In this document: positions 12,400 through 24,039 of the stretch, piece by piece
Layout of the letters: the number at the start of each line of letters is the position of its first letter
How positions within the stretch are numbered: the stretch's first letter is position 1
Assembly: GCA_028554755.1 (NCBI GenBank)
Contig: JAPTOF010000026.1
Span: 992,001 to 1,056,000 of the forward strand
DNA length: 64,000 bases
Reading direction: 5' to 3'
DNA from: Cordia subcordata
Taxonomy: Eukaryota; Streptophyta; Magnoliopsida; Boraginales; Cordiaceae
Program-made: the position numbers and the translations under genes
The notes under the pieces: model-generated
Told to the model about the DNA's origin: nothing
Seen by the model: only the letters and a program-made list of their open reading frames with translations
The model's database searches: none

Positions 12400-13197
12400 T
12401 CAATGCTCCGCACCGCAAATAGCAACCAGGTCCAAGCAATGCTTGAACTTGCTGACTAAAACCACTTTAGTCATCATATCTACTAGATTCTCATGGGTAG
12501 ATATCTTCTGCACTGATATGATTCCTTGTGATACAACATCTCTGATAAAGTGATATCTGATGTCAATGTGTTTAGTCCTCTTATGATACATTTGATTCTT
12601 CGTTAGATGGATTGCACTCTAGCTATTGCAAAAGACTATACTTGTATCTTGCTGCAGTCCAAGATCACGAACCAGGCCTTGTAACCACATGGCCTCCTTC
12701 ACAACTTTTACAATTGCCATGTACTCCGTCTCAGTAGTCGATAATGCTATAGTAGACTATAATGTCGCTTTCCAACTGATAGCACATCTAGAAAGAGTAA
12801 ACATGTAACCCGTCAGAGATCTTCTCTTATCAAGGTCACCCACAAAGTCTGAATCACAATAACCCACCAGTCTTGTGTAATCTTCAGCCATCTTGCTAAC
12901 CAGCAAACTTACATTCGCAGTGCCACGTAAATATCTCATTATCCATTTCACCGCTTTCCAGTGAACTTTCCCAGGCGATGCCATATACCTGCTCACCATA
13001 CTAACTGCATGTGAAATGTCAGGACAAGTGCATACCATAGCATACATCAAGCTACTAACAGCACTCGAGTGTGGAACATAAGACATATGCTCCACCTCCT
13101 CCTCAGTTTTAGGTGACAAATCTGCAGACAACTTGAAATGAGTAGCAAGTGGCACACTCACAGACTTTGCTTTAAGCATCCTAAAATGCTCCAGCAC
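12400..13197 (-). pseudogene. copia A RNase H and RT tail
   Basis: The minus-strand frame at 12757-13197 gives VPHSSAVSSLMYAMVCTCPD, VSMVSRYMASPGKVHWKAVK, WIMRYLRGTANVSLLV and YCDSDFVGDLDKRRSLTGY, which are the hallmarks of the copia RT tail and RNase H. After stops at about 12600-12750 the C-terminal segment resumes with RTKHIDIRYHFIRDVV and KISTHENLVDMMTK. The catalytic-core YCDSDF Asp is present, but the frame is interrupted. Confidence 0.9.
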
Positions 13198-13212
13198 CTT
13201 CTCAATATAACT

Positions 13213-13863
13213 CTACTGAGACAAGAACAGCTTCCCAGCGTTTCTAACTCTGTAAATCTCCATGCCAAGAATCTTTTTCGATGTTCCAAGATCCTTCATC
13301 TCAAACTCATCACCTAGCTGCTTCTTTAATTTGTCGATTGCAGACATGCTTTTAGCAGCAATAAGCATATCATCAACATACAATAACAAGTACACAAACG
13401 AACCATCTGGAATCTTCTTGAGATACACACAGCTATCATAGGCACTCCTTGTGTATCCAAGACTTATCATGAATGTGTCAAATCTCTCGTACTATTGCCG
13501 AGGCGACTGCTTCAACCTATACAAGGACTTCTTCAGTTTGCAAACATGGTTCTCCTTACTAGGAACTACATATTCCTCCGGTTGACTCATGTAAATCTGC
13601 TATTCAAGATTACCATGCAAAAACGCTGTTTTCATATCTAGCTGCTTAAGCTCTAAGTCATGAAGAGTAACCAAGGCAAGTAAAACCCTGATGGAACTAT
13701 GCTTCACAATCGGAGAGAACACTTCGTTGAAGTCAACACTCTCCCTTTGTGTATAGCCTTTTGCCACCAATCGCACATTGTATCGAGGACCTTTAACCCC
13801 TAGAGTACCTTCCTTTTTCTTATAAACCCATTTGTAGCCAACAACTCGCTGTCCCTTAGGCAA
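13213..13863 (-). pseudogene. copia A reverse transcriptase core
   Basis: Two minus-strand frames carry the RVT_2 domain. 13600-13863 holds VVGYKWVYKKKEG, RLVAKGYTQRESVDFNEVF and LKQLDMKTAFLHGNLE, the finger and palm start with the first catalytic Asp. 13213-13470 holds YVDDMLIAA (YVDD box) followed by LKDLGTSKKILGMEI-like sequence. A stop separates the two within about 130 bases (13471-13599), and a further stop lies at 13211. Confidence 0.9.
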
Positions 13864-14519
13864 TTTAACAAGCTCCCATGTTTGATTCTTCTAAAGAAAC
13901 TCTCTTCACTCATGGCACCTACCGACTGAGCAAAATCGTTTCTAGATATAGCCTCTTTGTATGAATTCGACTCATGTCTTTCAATTGTTTCAGCAACAGT
14001 CAAAGCATAAGCAAAAAGATCAGTGTATCCATACCTTTGAGGCTCTCTAATCTATCTCATTTCTCGCCCAGCAGCAATGTTGTACTTCTGTTGTTCAAGC
14101 ACATTTTGATCATGCACCTCAGTTGGTTGAGTCGGCTGAATTAGACTGCTACTATTGCTGGATGGAATATTTGGAACATCAGCAAATACCTCCACCAGCT
14201 CTTTGACATCGTGGTCTAAACTAGCTACCGCTTTCTCCTTTTCTTGGTCTAATGAAGCAGACTCATTGAATGTAACATCCTTGCTGACGAGGAAACCTAA
14301 AGACTTTGGATCTGTGCACCACAACCTGTAACTTTTCCTCTCGGGCGCATAGCCTAGAAATATGCATTTCTTTGCCCTCGGCTCTAATTTGCCATCCTTC
14401 ACATGAGCATATGTAGGGCAACCGAACACCCTCAATCGAGAGTAGTTAGCAGGCTTACCAGACCATAACTCAAAAGGAGTTTTCAATTCAATAGCTTTGA
14501 ATGGAGACCTATTCATCAA
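13800..14519 (-). pseudogene. copia A integrase C-terminal region and RT linker
   Basis: 14052-14519 reads MNRSPFKAIELKTPFELWSG, LRVFGCPTYAHVKDGK, KCIFLGYAPERKSYRLW and SKDVTFNESAS. This is the conserved integrase C-terminal part and the linker seen in copia polyproteins. A stop at about 14050 and a shifted frame at 13800-14003 follow. Confidence 0.88.
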
Positions 14520-14555
14520 GTAGTACGCCGCATTAACAGCTTCAGCCCAAAAGTC

Positions 14556-15092
14556 TTAACTCAAGCCAGAATGGGAGAGCATACAATGAGCTCTCTCCAC
14601 CAGAGTTCTATTCATGCATTCTGCAACTTCATTCTGTTGTAGTGTCCCTACACATGTGCGGTGTCTCACAATGCCATGTTTCCTGCAGAACTCATTAAAC
14701 TCTTTATTGCAGTATTCCAACCCATTGTCAGTCCTAAGACGCTTGATCGGTTTACCAGTCTGCTTCTCAATCAACGTCTTCCACTCGATAAATGTTGAAA
14801 ATGTCTTATCTTTAGTTTTCAAGAAGTATACCCACACCATCCGAGAGTATGCATCAATGAAAGTGATGTAATACCCGGCACCTTTCTTGGAAAGAACTTT
14901 ATTAGGACCCCAAAGATCAGAATGAATGTAATCAAGTGTACCTTTGGTATTCTCCTGCCCCTTACTGAACTTCACCCTGGTTTGCTTTTCAAAAACACAA
15001 TGCTCGTAGAATTCAAGCATTCCCGTTTTTTGCCCACAAAGCAAATCCCTCTTACTCAGCTTGGTCAGTCCCCTTTCGCTCATATGGCCCAA
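14556..15092 (-). pseudogene. copia A pre-integrase and integrase core
   Basis: The minus strand gives GHMSERGLTKLSKRDLLCG and FYEHCVFEKQTRVKF (zinc-binding pre-integrase). DYIHSDLWGP supplies the first catalytic Asp, LRTDNGLEY the second, and the region around LQQNEVAECMNRTLVERAH the third. The last reads VAECMNRT where NGVAERMNRT is usual, but the Glu is present. The DDE triad is therefore recognisable. The open frame ends at a stop near 14556. Confidence 0.9.
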
Positions 15093-15295
15093 TCTTTTGT
15101 GCCATAATTGTGTAGTGTCATTATCACTCTCCTCGAATGCAACAATTGCAACACCTGTAACTGTACTACCTTAAAGGACATACAGGCCGCAAGTCAAGTT
15201 CTCTTTCCAGAGCACAATTGCACCTTTGGTCACCTTTAAGACACCATTCTCACTTCGGAATTTGTACCTATGAGAATCCAAACGTCCAAGAGAAA

Positions 15296-15634
15296 TCAAG
15301 TTTTCTTTAGCTCTGATACATGCCAACACTCGAGAGATCTTGTAATACCATCAAACATCTTGATATTTACGATGCCCATTCCCTCTACCTTCAACGAAAG
15401 ATCATTGCCTAGAAAGACTTTCCCTTCTCTTTTGAAATAAGAAGAGAACCAGTCATGCCTAGGACACATATTGGACGTTGCACCAGTATCAAGAATCCAT
15501 TGATTATGCCACTGTGATGCACTCACAGTCAAAACTTCCCTAGTACTACTCGAGTTCTCCCTGTCACTATCAGCACTCTCCACCACAATGGTTGAATTCT
15601 CCACCTTTTTCTTTCCTTTTTCAGTTTTGGACAT
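15296..15634 (-). pseudogene. copia A protease
   Basis: The frame contains HNQWILDTGATSNMCPRHDW, a canonical retropepsin site with the DTGA catalytic motif intact. It is followed by FLGNDLSLKVEGMGIVNI. The frame overlaps the gag tail in another frame, so a frameshift lies between gag and protease near 15600. Confidence 0.88.
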
Positions 15635-16334
15635 TCTTTCTTAATGTGACCCTTTTCACCACACTCGAAATAACGTAACTTCCTTACTCTTGATTTTGAC
15701 CTTGACTTGCTTTTCTTTCTACCCGAAGATCCCCCTTTATTCTCCGATCTCCCTTTACTCAACTTCTTCTCTATGTCCCGGAATATGTGTTTGAAGATCC
15801 GTCGATTAGCAATCACATCTTCAAAGGTAATTTTATCCCTCCCGTACAATATGGTGTCTACAAAGTTCATATATGAAGGTGGTAAGGAGCATAATAGGAT
15901 CATAGCTTGGTATTTGTCATCAATTTTAACACCCACACCCTTCAAAGTAATAAAACAAGAGGTAAACTCATCAAGGTATTGCTTTAGTGATGTACCTTCT
16001 TTCATTCTAAGATGATATAATCGCTTCTTCAAGTAGAGGCGATTTCCACCAAAGTATTGCAAGCTTCAACTGATGTCGTCTTCTCAGTAATCTCCAGTAA
16101 TACTTCATTCGTCACGGACATGTGTATTGCAATTAGAGCTTTCACTTCAAGTTCTTGTATTGCTGCTGGTTCCGTCTTCTTCGGGATGACTTCTTCAATG
16201 GCTTTCCAAAGTCCTTGCATTGTCATAAATGCTTTGAATCTGATTCTCCATAGACTGAAACTCATTCTCCCGTCAAACTTCTCGATTTCAAACTTTCCAC
16301 CTGTTGAAGATATCTTCGTTTGCTCAAAACTCAT
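15529..16334 (-). pseudogene. copia A gag
   Basis: The first ATG in frame is at 16334 (MSFEQTKISSTGG). The open frame can be extended to 16358 only through a TTG codon, so I place the start at 16334. KFEIEKFDGRMSFSLWRIRF and QGLWKAIEEVI are the usual copia gag start. After a frameshift near 16040-16060 it continues with YLKKRLYHLRMKEGTSL and LCSLPPSYMNFV, then a basic stretch. The zinc knuckle reads RYFECGEKGHIKKEC. Its first Cys is replaced by Tyr (TAT for TGT), so the CCHC finger is broken. Confidence 0.88.
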
Positions 16335-17637
16335 ACTTCGAGATGGAATTTGGCTCAACGGACCGCAAAAACGGATTCAGCATGTCGAAAAACCTTAGGA
16401 AAACTTTGGTCAACATCGGTAAAAGTCAAACCTATTGGTCAAAGTCAACACCGTCCCTAAACACGTACTTCAGAGCAAAATATGGAAAAACACAGCTAAA
16501 AAACGGACTCAGCACGTCGAAAAAGTGGGGTAAGGCTCTGGTCAAACCCGGTCAACCCACGGTTAATGGTCAACTGTCAAAGTCAAACCCCGATCAACCC
16601 CGGTCAACGCCTGGTCAGTTGGTCAAATCAGTTTTTTTTCCCCCCCGGACTAAGCCCAATCTAATAAAAAAACTACTTTTCCCTTTTTTTTTTCTTCTCT
16701 TAGGCTAGAAGCCCAAGCCCAAAGTTTTTTTTTTTTTTTTTTAATTTAGAAACTAGCCAAGCCTAACACAAAATATTTTTTTTTAAAAAAAAAAAACTTT
16801 AAGACCCAACCCAATCCTCACTCAAACAAGGCCTACCCCACCCTGGTTTGAATTTAAAACCTAGCGGCCAAAGCCTTTTAATCCAAAAAAGAAAAAAAAC
16901 AAAAAACCCGTTCCTTTTATCCAAACCAAAACCAAACCCGATCCAAAGAAAACAAAACCAAATACCCGCGAATATCTTTTTCTTCGCCCAGTTTCTAAAC
17001 CCAAACGAAGGACCACCGGACCCGGAGCAAACTTACACAACTGGCCACAAAACTTCACACTGCCGGCACCGATAGACTTATCACCAACCGGCAACTCACC
17101 TTGTGCCTTCAACCACGACGAAAACGCCACGAGCAAACAAGCTTGTAACCCGTGACCTTTTAGCTTTAGCTATGGCTTCTCCGAACACCAAACTTGGTGA
17201 AACATCCACCGAGACGATCTCCACATAATGGTGACTTGCTCTACGCTGTTATCTCGCCGATTTACTCGCCGGGGAAAACTTCTCCGTCACCTCTACGACC
17301 CGCGAGCTTCAAGAAAGTCTTTGATGGATTATTCAAGCTTCTCTCACGGCAAGAACATCACCACCAAATTCCTTTCTTTACGAGGAATCTCCTAGTAGTA
17401 AGCTTAAGCTGTTTGTGGCCTGTAACGTAAGATCAAAAAACTCCCACAACGATGTTCTTCCTCGGCAAGCTTTTAGGTACTTGTTTGGTTCCAAATTACA
17501 AAATTAAGGCTCTGTTTGGTTATGGCTTATTTTGGCTTTATAGGGCTTTGTTTGGTTTTGCAAAAAAAAAAAAAAAAATTCAGAGTTTTTTTTTTCTTCC
17601 TTGCAGTGGAATAGTATCTAAGCTCTAGATACTAGTT
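16335..17637 (-). other. 5' leader of copia A
   Basis: 1.3 kb between the gag ATG and the 5' LTR. It has no credible coding frame. On the minus strand 16409-16625 is packed with TTGAC motifs, described separately. Around 16630-17000 there are long homopolymer runs of T or A and C-rich Pro/Lys-coding-like sequence. The last bases before the LTR (about 17610-17635) read AGTATCTAGAGCTTAG on the minus strand, a decayed tRNA-iMet-type primer site. Confidence 0.7.
16409..16625 (-). promoter_or_regulatory. cluster of TTGAC (W-box-like) motifs in copia A leader
   Basis: Eleven GTCAA pentamers on the plus strand (TTGAC on minus, the strand of the element) fall within about 217 bases, many as TTGACC or TTGACT. 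TTGAC[C/T] is the core recognised by plant WRKY factors. Whether they act as binding sites here is inference. They lie upstream of gag and downstream of the LTR promoter, so they could also be a decayed short tandem repeat. Confidence 0.5.
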
Positions 17638-17969
17638 TGTTGGAGGAAAAACATGCAAACACGAAGAATACGAGAAGAAAAACGAACACGAGAAATTACG
17701 TGGTTCGGCCTTAAAGTCTACGTCCATGGGCAGCAGAGAACAATTTATTATTGATCAGCGAAGATTACACAGCTCTACTCTAGTTTCTCTCACACACATA
17801 ATACAATGAATATTGCCACATATTTATAGTACAAAGGTTTCCTAAAACCTATTAAGCAGAAAATGCAACTAATTAATTATGTGCTAAAAAGGTAATAAGC
17901 TAATAAGGTAACGTGCACAAAAGGTAATTTGCTATTCTTGTTGCCCAAGAATACGAGACACATTCAACA
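17638..17969 (-). repeat. 5' LTR of copia A
   Basis: 332 bp, TG...CA ends, followed by TSD GGAAC at 17970-17974. A minus-strand TATAAATA lies at 17821-17828. It pairs with 11997-12328. Confidence 0.95.
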
Positions 17970-17974
17970 GGAAC

Positions 17975-20520
17975 TTTAGGCCTGTGTGAGCTCACATGAA
18001 CTTTATATGCATGCACATAAATAGTGATCACTAACTGAATATAGTGAGAAAAAAAAGGAATATTGTAAATCACTGAAAAATAATTGCATATGTATATTTT
18101 ATTCCTTCAATACAAAACACCTCAATGAAGCATTTTCCAAGCTTCATAAGAAGTTCCAAAAAGTATATAGAAAACACCATATCCTGTATACATTGATCTA
18201 AGCACATAAACCTACTTACACTTATACAAATATATGACAAGCATATGATGATACCTTGTGTTCCTTTATGGGGATAACTTTAAAACTTATGCCCTTTTCT
18301 TCCATCAATATAAAAATCATTGAAGCAAGTAGGAAATAACAATATAATTGAAACACAGTCAATGCCATAATCAAAGATTAGATACTTTATTGCACAAGCT
18401 GCAAATTTTATAATCACATATGTAAGACTGTCCAACATATGCCAATACTTCTACACAAGTAAAGACTGCTTGTACTAATAAAATGCATCAAAAGTATAAG
18501 CATCTGCATGCTTAATGAAATTTCTTTAGTTATTGGCATAACGACCCTTACAGAAACACTTTAATCGCATTCACAAACTTTAAAAGTGTTGGATTTCCAA
18601 TTTATATAGAAGAGGAACTCCATTGAGTGCAAGTATATTAGCATCTCAAAATAACTTTAAGGCAATAACTTTATTACACTGGACCATCCCAAATACTTAA
18701 CTGAGATATATGCATCATTCTCATATTGAAACTACAACATATGCTTTGACATGAAAACAATGCTCCCACTGGCCTTTAAGTTCAATCAATTTGCTTTATG
18801 TTTTTTGTGTTGAAACTTGTATGTCACAAGTAAAGATCTCCATATGATAATAAATTTAATTATATTTCTTTAGAGTGATTGAAATTGAAAATGATGCACA
18901 ACTGGAATAGGCTATTAACTTGTAATATTTTATCATGGAAAGGTTCCATAATAATTCTTCCTTCACTAAAATTATAGGTTATTGATTCAATCTATCTTGA
19001 TGGGATATTTGCTTCTGTTGAGTAGTATAGAAGGGATTTACCTAGTAGGTAGCGACAGGACTAATAGTATCGACAAGAGGCTACATCAATAGCTGAATTT
19101 TTTGTTTCAAAAAACTTATAATACTGAAGAAGTATCAAAATGTCTAGTTTTGCTTATGAGGTACTTGTAATTAAACAAGAATATTATCATGCATGCATTA
19201 ATTTAACTTGACAAGAATTGCTCCAAACATGCCAAGACTTTAGTTTCGTCAAACACATTTGACAAAATCATACAAGTGACTTTATATATCCTCAAAAATA
19301 ACCTTAATAATTGTGGTCGCACACCATTAAAGGTAACTCCAAAAGAGAATAATTAAAAAAATACTAATTAACCAAGAATACAACTGTAATATGAGGGAGT
19401 ATACCCCAATTGAACTTTCACTAATCATTATAAAAGTCAAACTTAACAATATCTTTAAATTAGTAAAACAACGAAATAACATTTATGTTTGACATTTAAG
19501 CCATAATTTTAAGTGTAATAACTCAAAAATAACAATAGCAACCACAAAAAGAACTAATTTGCTATTTCTTTTTAAACCATTGTATCAATGAGCCAAAGGT
19601 AATTATTATTTTTTAATTATTCTATTAAAAATAATTGCTACACTTTTGACTAAAAATGACTATTGAAGCCCTTACAAAAGAGAAATTAAACAAACTCAAT
19701 AAACTCTATATCTTTATAGGGTAAAAAGAAAAAGCTCCATAATCACAATAAAAGAATTAGATAATATCTTGATGCATGTTGTAGAAAATGTCAAAAATAT
19801 TTTCAACATGAATAGAACATCCCTTGACTTTATACACTTTATAATCTCAATTTTCTTAACAACTTAAAGGAACTCATATTCACTTATATACATAAAAGGC
19901 TTCAAAATAGAACAAAATAATGAAAATAAATTATTGTTAGTCAAGATACCAATTAAACAATTTGATCCTCAAAAACAATTGTTACTTAGAATATAAATAA
20001 GATATTACAACATAATTAAGAAAGATAATAAACTGTAATAGCAACATTCTCATGAGAGTTCAAATTGTGTCATTACGTATTCCTCTTGGAGCAGAATACA
20101 CAACATACAATATAAACTTTCACCCAAGTGAAACAATGAGATAGCTTTAAATAGATCTATCCCCTTCAAGCAGACAAATCCATTTAAAGATAAAAACAAC
20201 AACCACCCTCACTACCACTTTCACTTCTTTTAAATTAATATACACAATTACTCCCTCTTTGGGTAGGTAAATGCATATACTAATTTAAAGAAGCAAACGA
20301 CCCAGGATCCTTGTCAAATAATTTATAAATTAATACAGAGGTCCACTTTGATGCAACCATCTAGATCAATCATCAATTATTTAACAGGGACAAAATCACC
20401 TTTCCTTTTTTCCATAATGCAAATAAAAATTTGATAACTTTATTTTGTATTTAATAACTGTATACACATAAACTTAAAATCAAAACATCAACTTTAAGAA
20501 AAAAAAGGTACTTAGACCAA
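17975..20520. other. outer element internal region, middle segment
   Basis: 2.5 kb between the two nested copia elements. It is AT-rich with stops in all frames and no recognisable retroelement domain. I see no genes or repeats worth naming here. Assignment to the outer element rests on its position between that element's LTRs. Confidence 0.6.
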
Positions 20521-20525
20521 AAAAG

Positions 20526-20932
20526 TGTTAGGAATTATTTTGGATTTAAAAATACTTAGACAAATTTGAGAGCACAAGGAAGAATAAAATTATCACTAAA
20601 TATCATATGTATTGAATATAAAAAATTCTCAAAGTATGTAGGTTGCTGTCTTTATAGTAGAACTCACTTTTTTCTCAATATTTTCTTTTTTCTACTCACT
20701 TTTTTTGCTTTTCCTCTCTTGCTTGTCAAAAAACTTTGCAAAGCACCCCTATTTATACTAGTAGTAGCCTACACCAAATATTTAATAAATATCTAGGAAA
20801 ACTAAACATATTTAACTAAGTTCATGGCTATCAAAGATGTATCATGTATGTACATAAATCTCCCTTTGCCAAGTTCTATGAACCAATCATTATTCCTTGT
20901 ATCTAATTAATTTTGGTTTGCATTTTCCAACA
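20526..20932 (-). repeat. 3' LTR of copia B
   Basis: 407 bp starting TGTTAGGAATT and ending TTCCAACA on plus. A minus-strand TATAAATAG lies at 20749-20757. Preceded by TSD AAAAG. Confidence 0.95.
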
Positions 20933-20942
20933 CCCCCCTTCA
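20933..20942 (-). other. polypurine tract of copia B
   Basis: Minus strand TGAAGGGGGG immediately precedes the 3' LTR. Confidence 0.85.
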
Positions 20943-20991
20943 AACCAAAATCATCCTCATGCCAAGTAAAGATCTTAACTTCTTGAATGCA

Positions 20992-21687
20992 TTAGCTGGC
21001 AGTGCCTTCGTGAAAATATCTGCCACTTGATCTGAGGTGTTGCAATGCTCCAGAGAAAATTGTACCTATCTTGACATGCTCTCTTAAGAAATGGTACCTG
21101 AGATCAATATGTTTGCTCCTTGCATGTTGCACTGGATTCTTTGACAACTCAATTGCAGATTTGTTATCAACATATATGACAATTGAATCTTCTTGTTGAT
21201 GATTAAGTTCCTTCACCAAATTCTTTAGCCATATTGCTTCACAAACTACTGAAGATAGTGCAATATACTCAACTTCACATGATGACAAGGCTACCACGCT
21301 TTGTTTCTTTGATGTCCAACTGAAAGCTGTTGATTCCAGAAAGAATACATAACCAGTTGTACTTTTTCTTTCATCTTGGTCACCTCCCCAATCATTGTCA
21401 GAATAGCCATATAATGAAGCATCATCCTTATTGGAGTAGAAAAGGCCAAAATATATGGTACCCTTAATATATCTCAAAATCCTTTTTGTTGCAAGCCAAT
21501 GAGACTCTTTAGGTGATTCCATATACCGGCTTAAAAGACTAACACCATAAACAATATCCGGCCTTGTGATTGTGAGGTAATGCAAACTTCCAATCAAGCT
21601 CTTGAAAAGGGTAGGATTAATAGATTTTCCTTCTCCATTTTTTGTCATCTTAAACCAGGAGCAATAGGAATTTCCACTAGATTGCAA
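20992..21687 (-). pseudogene. copia B RT tail and RNase H
   Basis: A 231-codon open frame on minus. It contains NPTLFKSLIGSLHYLTITRP, VSLLSRYMESPKESHWLATK, RILRYIKGTIYFGLFY, YSDNDWGGDQDERKSTTGY, FSWTSKKQSVVALSSCEVEY and HARSKHIDLRYHFLREHV. RNase H catalytic Asp (YSDNDW), Glu (SSCEVEY) and Asp (YVDNKSA) are all present. This is the best-preserved block of the element. Its end, SSGRYFHEGTAS, is shifted relative to the usual LADI-TKAL ending, so a frameshift affects the C terminus. Confidence 0.92.
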
Positions 21688-22655
21688 TTCTTCATCCTAA
21701 AATTTTCAAATAGCTCAGTGGCATACCTCTTTTGTAATATAAAAATGTCATCATCTTGTTGATACACTTCAATGCCAAGAAAGAAGGACATAAGCCCAGC
21801 ATCTATCATTTCGAATTCTTTAAACATTGCTTGCTTGAATTCATCAAATATTTGTTGGCTGTTCCATGTAGAAAGTAAATCATCCATATAAAGACAAGCT
21901 ATAAGCATTTCACCTTGCTAATTTTTCTTTGTGTAAACTGCATGCTCTAGAGGACATTAGATGAAGCCATTCTCTTGAAAATATTTATCAATTCAAGAAT
22001 TCCATGCTCGGGGGCTTGTTTTAATCTGTACAAAGCCTTCTTCAAATGATACACCTTTTCCTCTTGTCCTTTGTTTACAAAGCCTTCAGGTTGATCAACA
22101 TAGCCTTCTTCCTTAAGTATTCCATTCAGAAAGGCTGATTTCTAAATGAAATATCTTCCAACCATGATGTGCTACAAGAGATATCAAAATTTTCACCGTG
22201 TCAAGTCGAGCAATTGGAGAAAAAACTTCTTCATAGTCAATCCCATATTATTGCTTGTAACCTTTTGCAACAAGCCTTGCCTTGTAGCGATCAATCTTTC
22301 CTTCTGCTGTCCTCTTAATTTTGTACACCCATTTGACACCAATAGATTGTTGTCCTTTAGGAAGTGAAGTTAGCTCCCATGTGTCATTCTTTTCAATGGC
22401 ACGCATTTCCTCCATCATTGCTTTCTTCCAACAATCCTCTTTGACAGCTTCTTTAAAGGATAACAACTCATGATCAGCATAGAGACATAGCAAATCTACC
22501 TCTTCAGCTTTTTCATAAATCTCTCTTAGACTATGATTCTTGATTGGTGGAGATGAAGAACTCCCAGGGCTTGAAATTGGTGAGCTTTGATTTTGAGAAG
22601 TTCTTGCATGATAAGGAGTCGCCACTATTTGTTCTGGAATTTCTTGCCTTGTCAT
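21645..22655 (-). pseudogene. copia B reverse transcriptase core
   Basis: 22248-22655 contains EEMRAIEKNDTWELTSLPKG, GVKWVYKIKRTAEGKIDRYK and ARLVAKGYKQ, the RVT_2 start. After a stop at about 22246 and frame changes the palm resumes at 21645-21908 with LIACLYMDDLL, a YMDD box where plant copia usually has YVDD. FKEFEMIDAGLMSFFLGIEV follows. The middle third, 21909-22245, is readable only across stops. Confidence 0.9.
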
Positions 22656-22705
22656 TTCTTCTTCTTCAACTTCAAGTCGATTTTCTTTACTTGAACCTTC
22701 TCCAT

Positions 22706-23410
22706 CTATTCTCCATATTTCATTTTCACAAAAACAATGTCTCTACTTACCACTATTTTATTAGTTAGTGCACTATAGAGCTTGTAGGCTTTTGACTCTT
22801 CACTGTAACCAGCAAAAATACATTTCTCACCTCGATCATCCAACTTTTTCCTTTTAGCCTTTGGTACATATGCATAGGCTACACAACCAAAGACCCGAAG
22901 ATGGCCAACAGTTGGTTTGTGGCCACTCCAAGCTTCCTGCGATGTCATATTTTTCACACTTTTAGTTAGACATCTATTCAACAAATAAGTTGTACATGCC
23001 ACTACTTCAACCCAAAAATTCTTTGATAAATTTTTCTCCTTCAACATAGTCCTTGTCATGTCAAGAATTGTGCGATTTTTTCTCTCTGCAATGCCATTTT
23101 GTTGTGAGGTATATGAAGCTGTAAATTGTTGCTTGATACCCTGTTTTCTGCAAAAGTCTTGAAAATTGTTTGAGGTGTATTCACCACCTCTGTCAGATCT
23201 GAGAATTTTAATTTTGCAACCACTCTCTATTTCAACGGATGCCTTGAAATTTTGAAAAATATCAAAAGCAGCTGATTTTTCCTTCAAAAATAAACCCATA
23301 GCTTTCTGCTGAAATCATCAGTGAACGAAATAAATACTTGTTACCTCCGAGAGATGATGTCTCAAAAGGTCCACAAATATCTGTGTGCACCAGGTGTAAT
23401 GGTGTATAAG
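22706..23410 (-). pseudogene. copia B integrase
   Basis: The open frame at 22706-23299 gives LRSDRGGEYTSNNFQDFCRK (second catalytic Asp), SQQNGIAERKNRTILDM (catalytic Glu), FWVEVVACTTYLLNRCLTKS, GHLRVFGCVAYAYVPKAKRK and KCIFAGYSEESKAYKLY. The first catalytic Asp region lies upstream, in 23300-23410, in a disrupted frame. Confidence 0.92.
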
Positions 23411-23414
23411 CCCT

Positions 23415-24011
23415 TCAGGATTTATCACTTTGAAAGCTATTTCTTTGCTGCTTACCAAGAGTGCATGCTTCACATACATATTCTGTCTTTTCAATTGATG
23501 GCAACCCATGGACCATGTTTGAATTAGACAAAAGCTTGAGACTATTAAAGTTCAAGTGTCCAAAACGAAGATGCCATTTCCATGACTCATTATTAATCAA
23601 TCGTTGAAGGCACTTCTCAAAACTCTTACTTAGATGCAGCAGAAACCTACAGTTGCTTGACATTTGAACTTTTGTTATAAGTCTTCCATGTGCATCTCTC
23701 AAGAACAAAGAAAGATTCTCCATGTGTATTACATACCCTTTTTCAAGTAGTTGCCCAACACTTAGAATATTGCTTTTCATGTTGGGTACATAATACACAT
23801 TAGAGATAAATTGTGCGGCACCATTCTTTTGATAAAATTTAATTTTAACTTTGCCTTTCACTGCTAATTTGGATAAATCTCCTAGGCTCACGTTGCCATC
23901 CATATTTTCTTCAAGTTCCTCAAAAAGTTCTTTTTTCCCGCACATATGGTTGCTTGCTCCCCAATCAAGGTACCAAACATCAGTTTGATGTCTAGACTCT
24001 TCATGTGCCAA
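23415..24011 (-). pseudogene. copia B protease and pre-integrase
   Basis: The frame starts near the gag tail and reads VWYLDWGASNHMCG. The catalytic DTG or DSG is changed to DWG (Thr to Trp), which should abolish protease activity. NMKSNILSVGQLLEKGYVIH and the pre-integrase zinc-binding part WKWHLRFGHLNF and VCEACTLGKQQRNSF follow. Confidence 0.92.
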
Positions 24012-24039
24012 AAGAAGTGTGCCTTCCTCGTTTTGTTGC

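Larger units (their letters stand above)
11997..17969 (-). mobile_element. Ty1/copia element A, full length but inactivated
   Basis: 5,973 bp on the minus strand between 5-bp duplications GGAAC (11992-11996 and 17970-17974). The LTRs are 332 bp each. Order on the minus strand: 5' LTR, decayed primer site, 1.3-kb leader, gag, protease, integrase, RT, RNase H, purine tract, 3' LTR. This INT-before-RT order defines Ty1/copia. Stops and frameshifts break the polyprotein at several points. Twenty mismatches in 332 bp (15 transitions, 5 transversions, hand count) indicate an insertion on the scale of a few million years if usual plant LTR rates apply. It lies inside the outer element. Confidence 0.93.

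Noticed and set aside
16304..17136. Several open frames on both strands between copia A gag and its LTR
   Set aside because: They overlap each other and consist of low-complexity Pro/Lys/Phe-rich sequence; this is the untranslated leader of the element.
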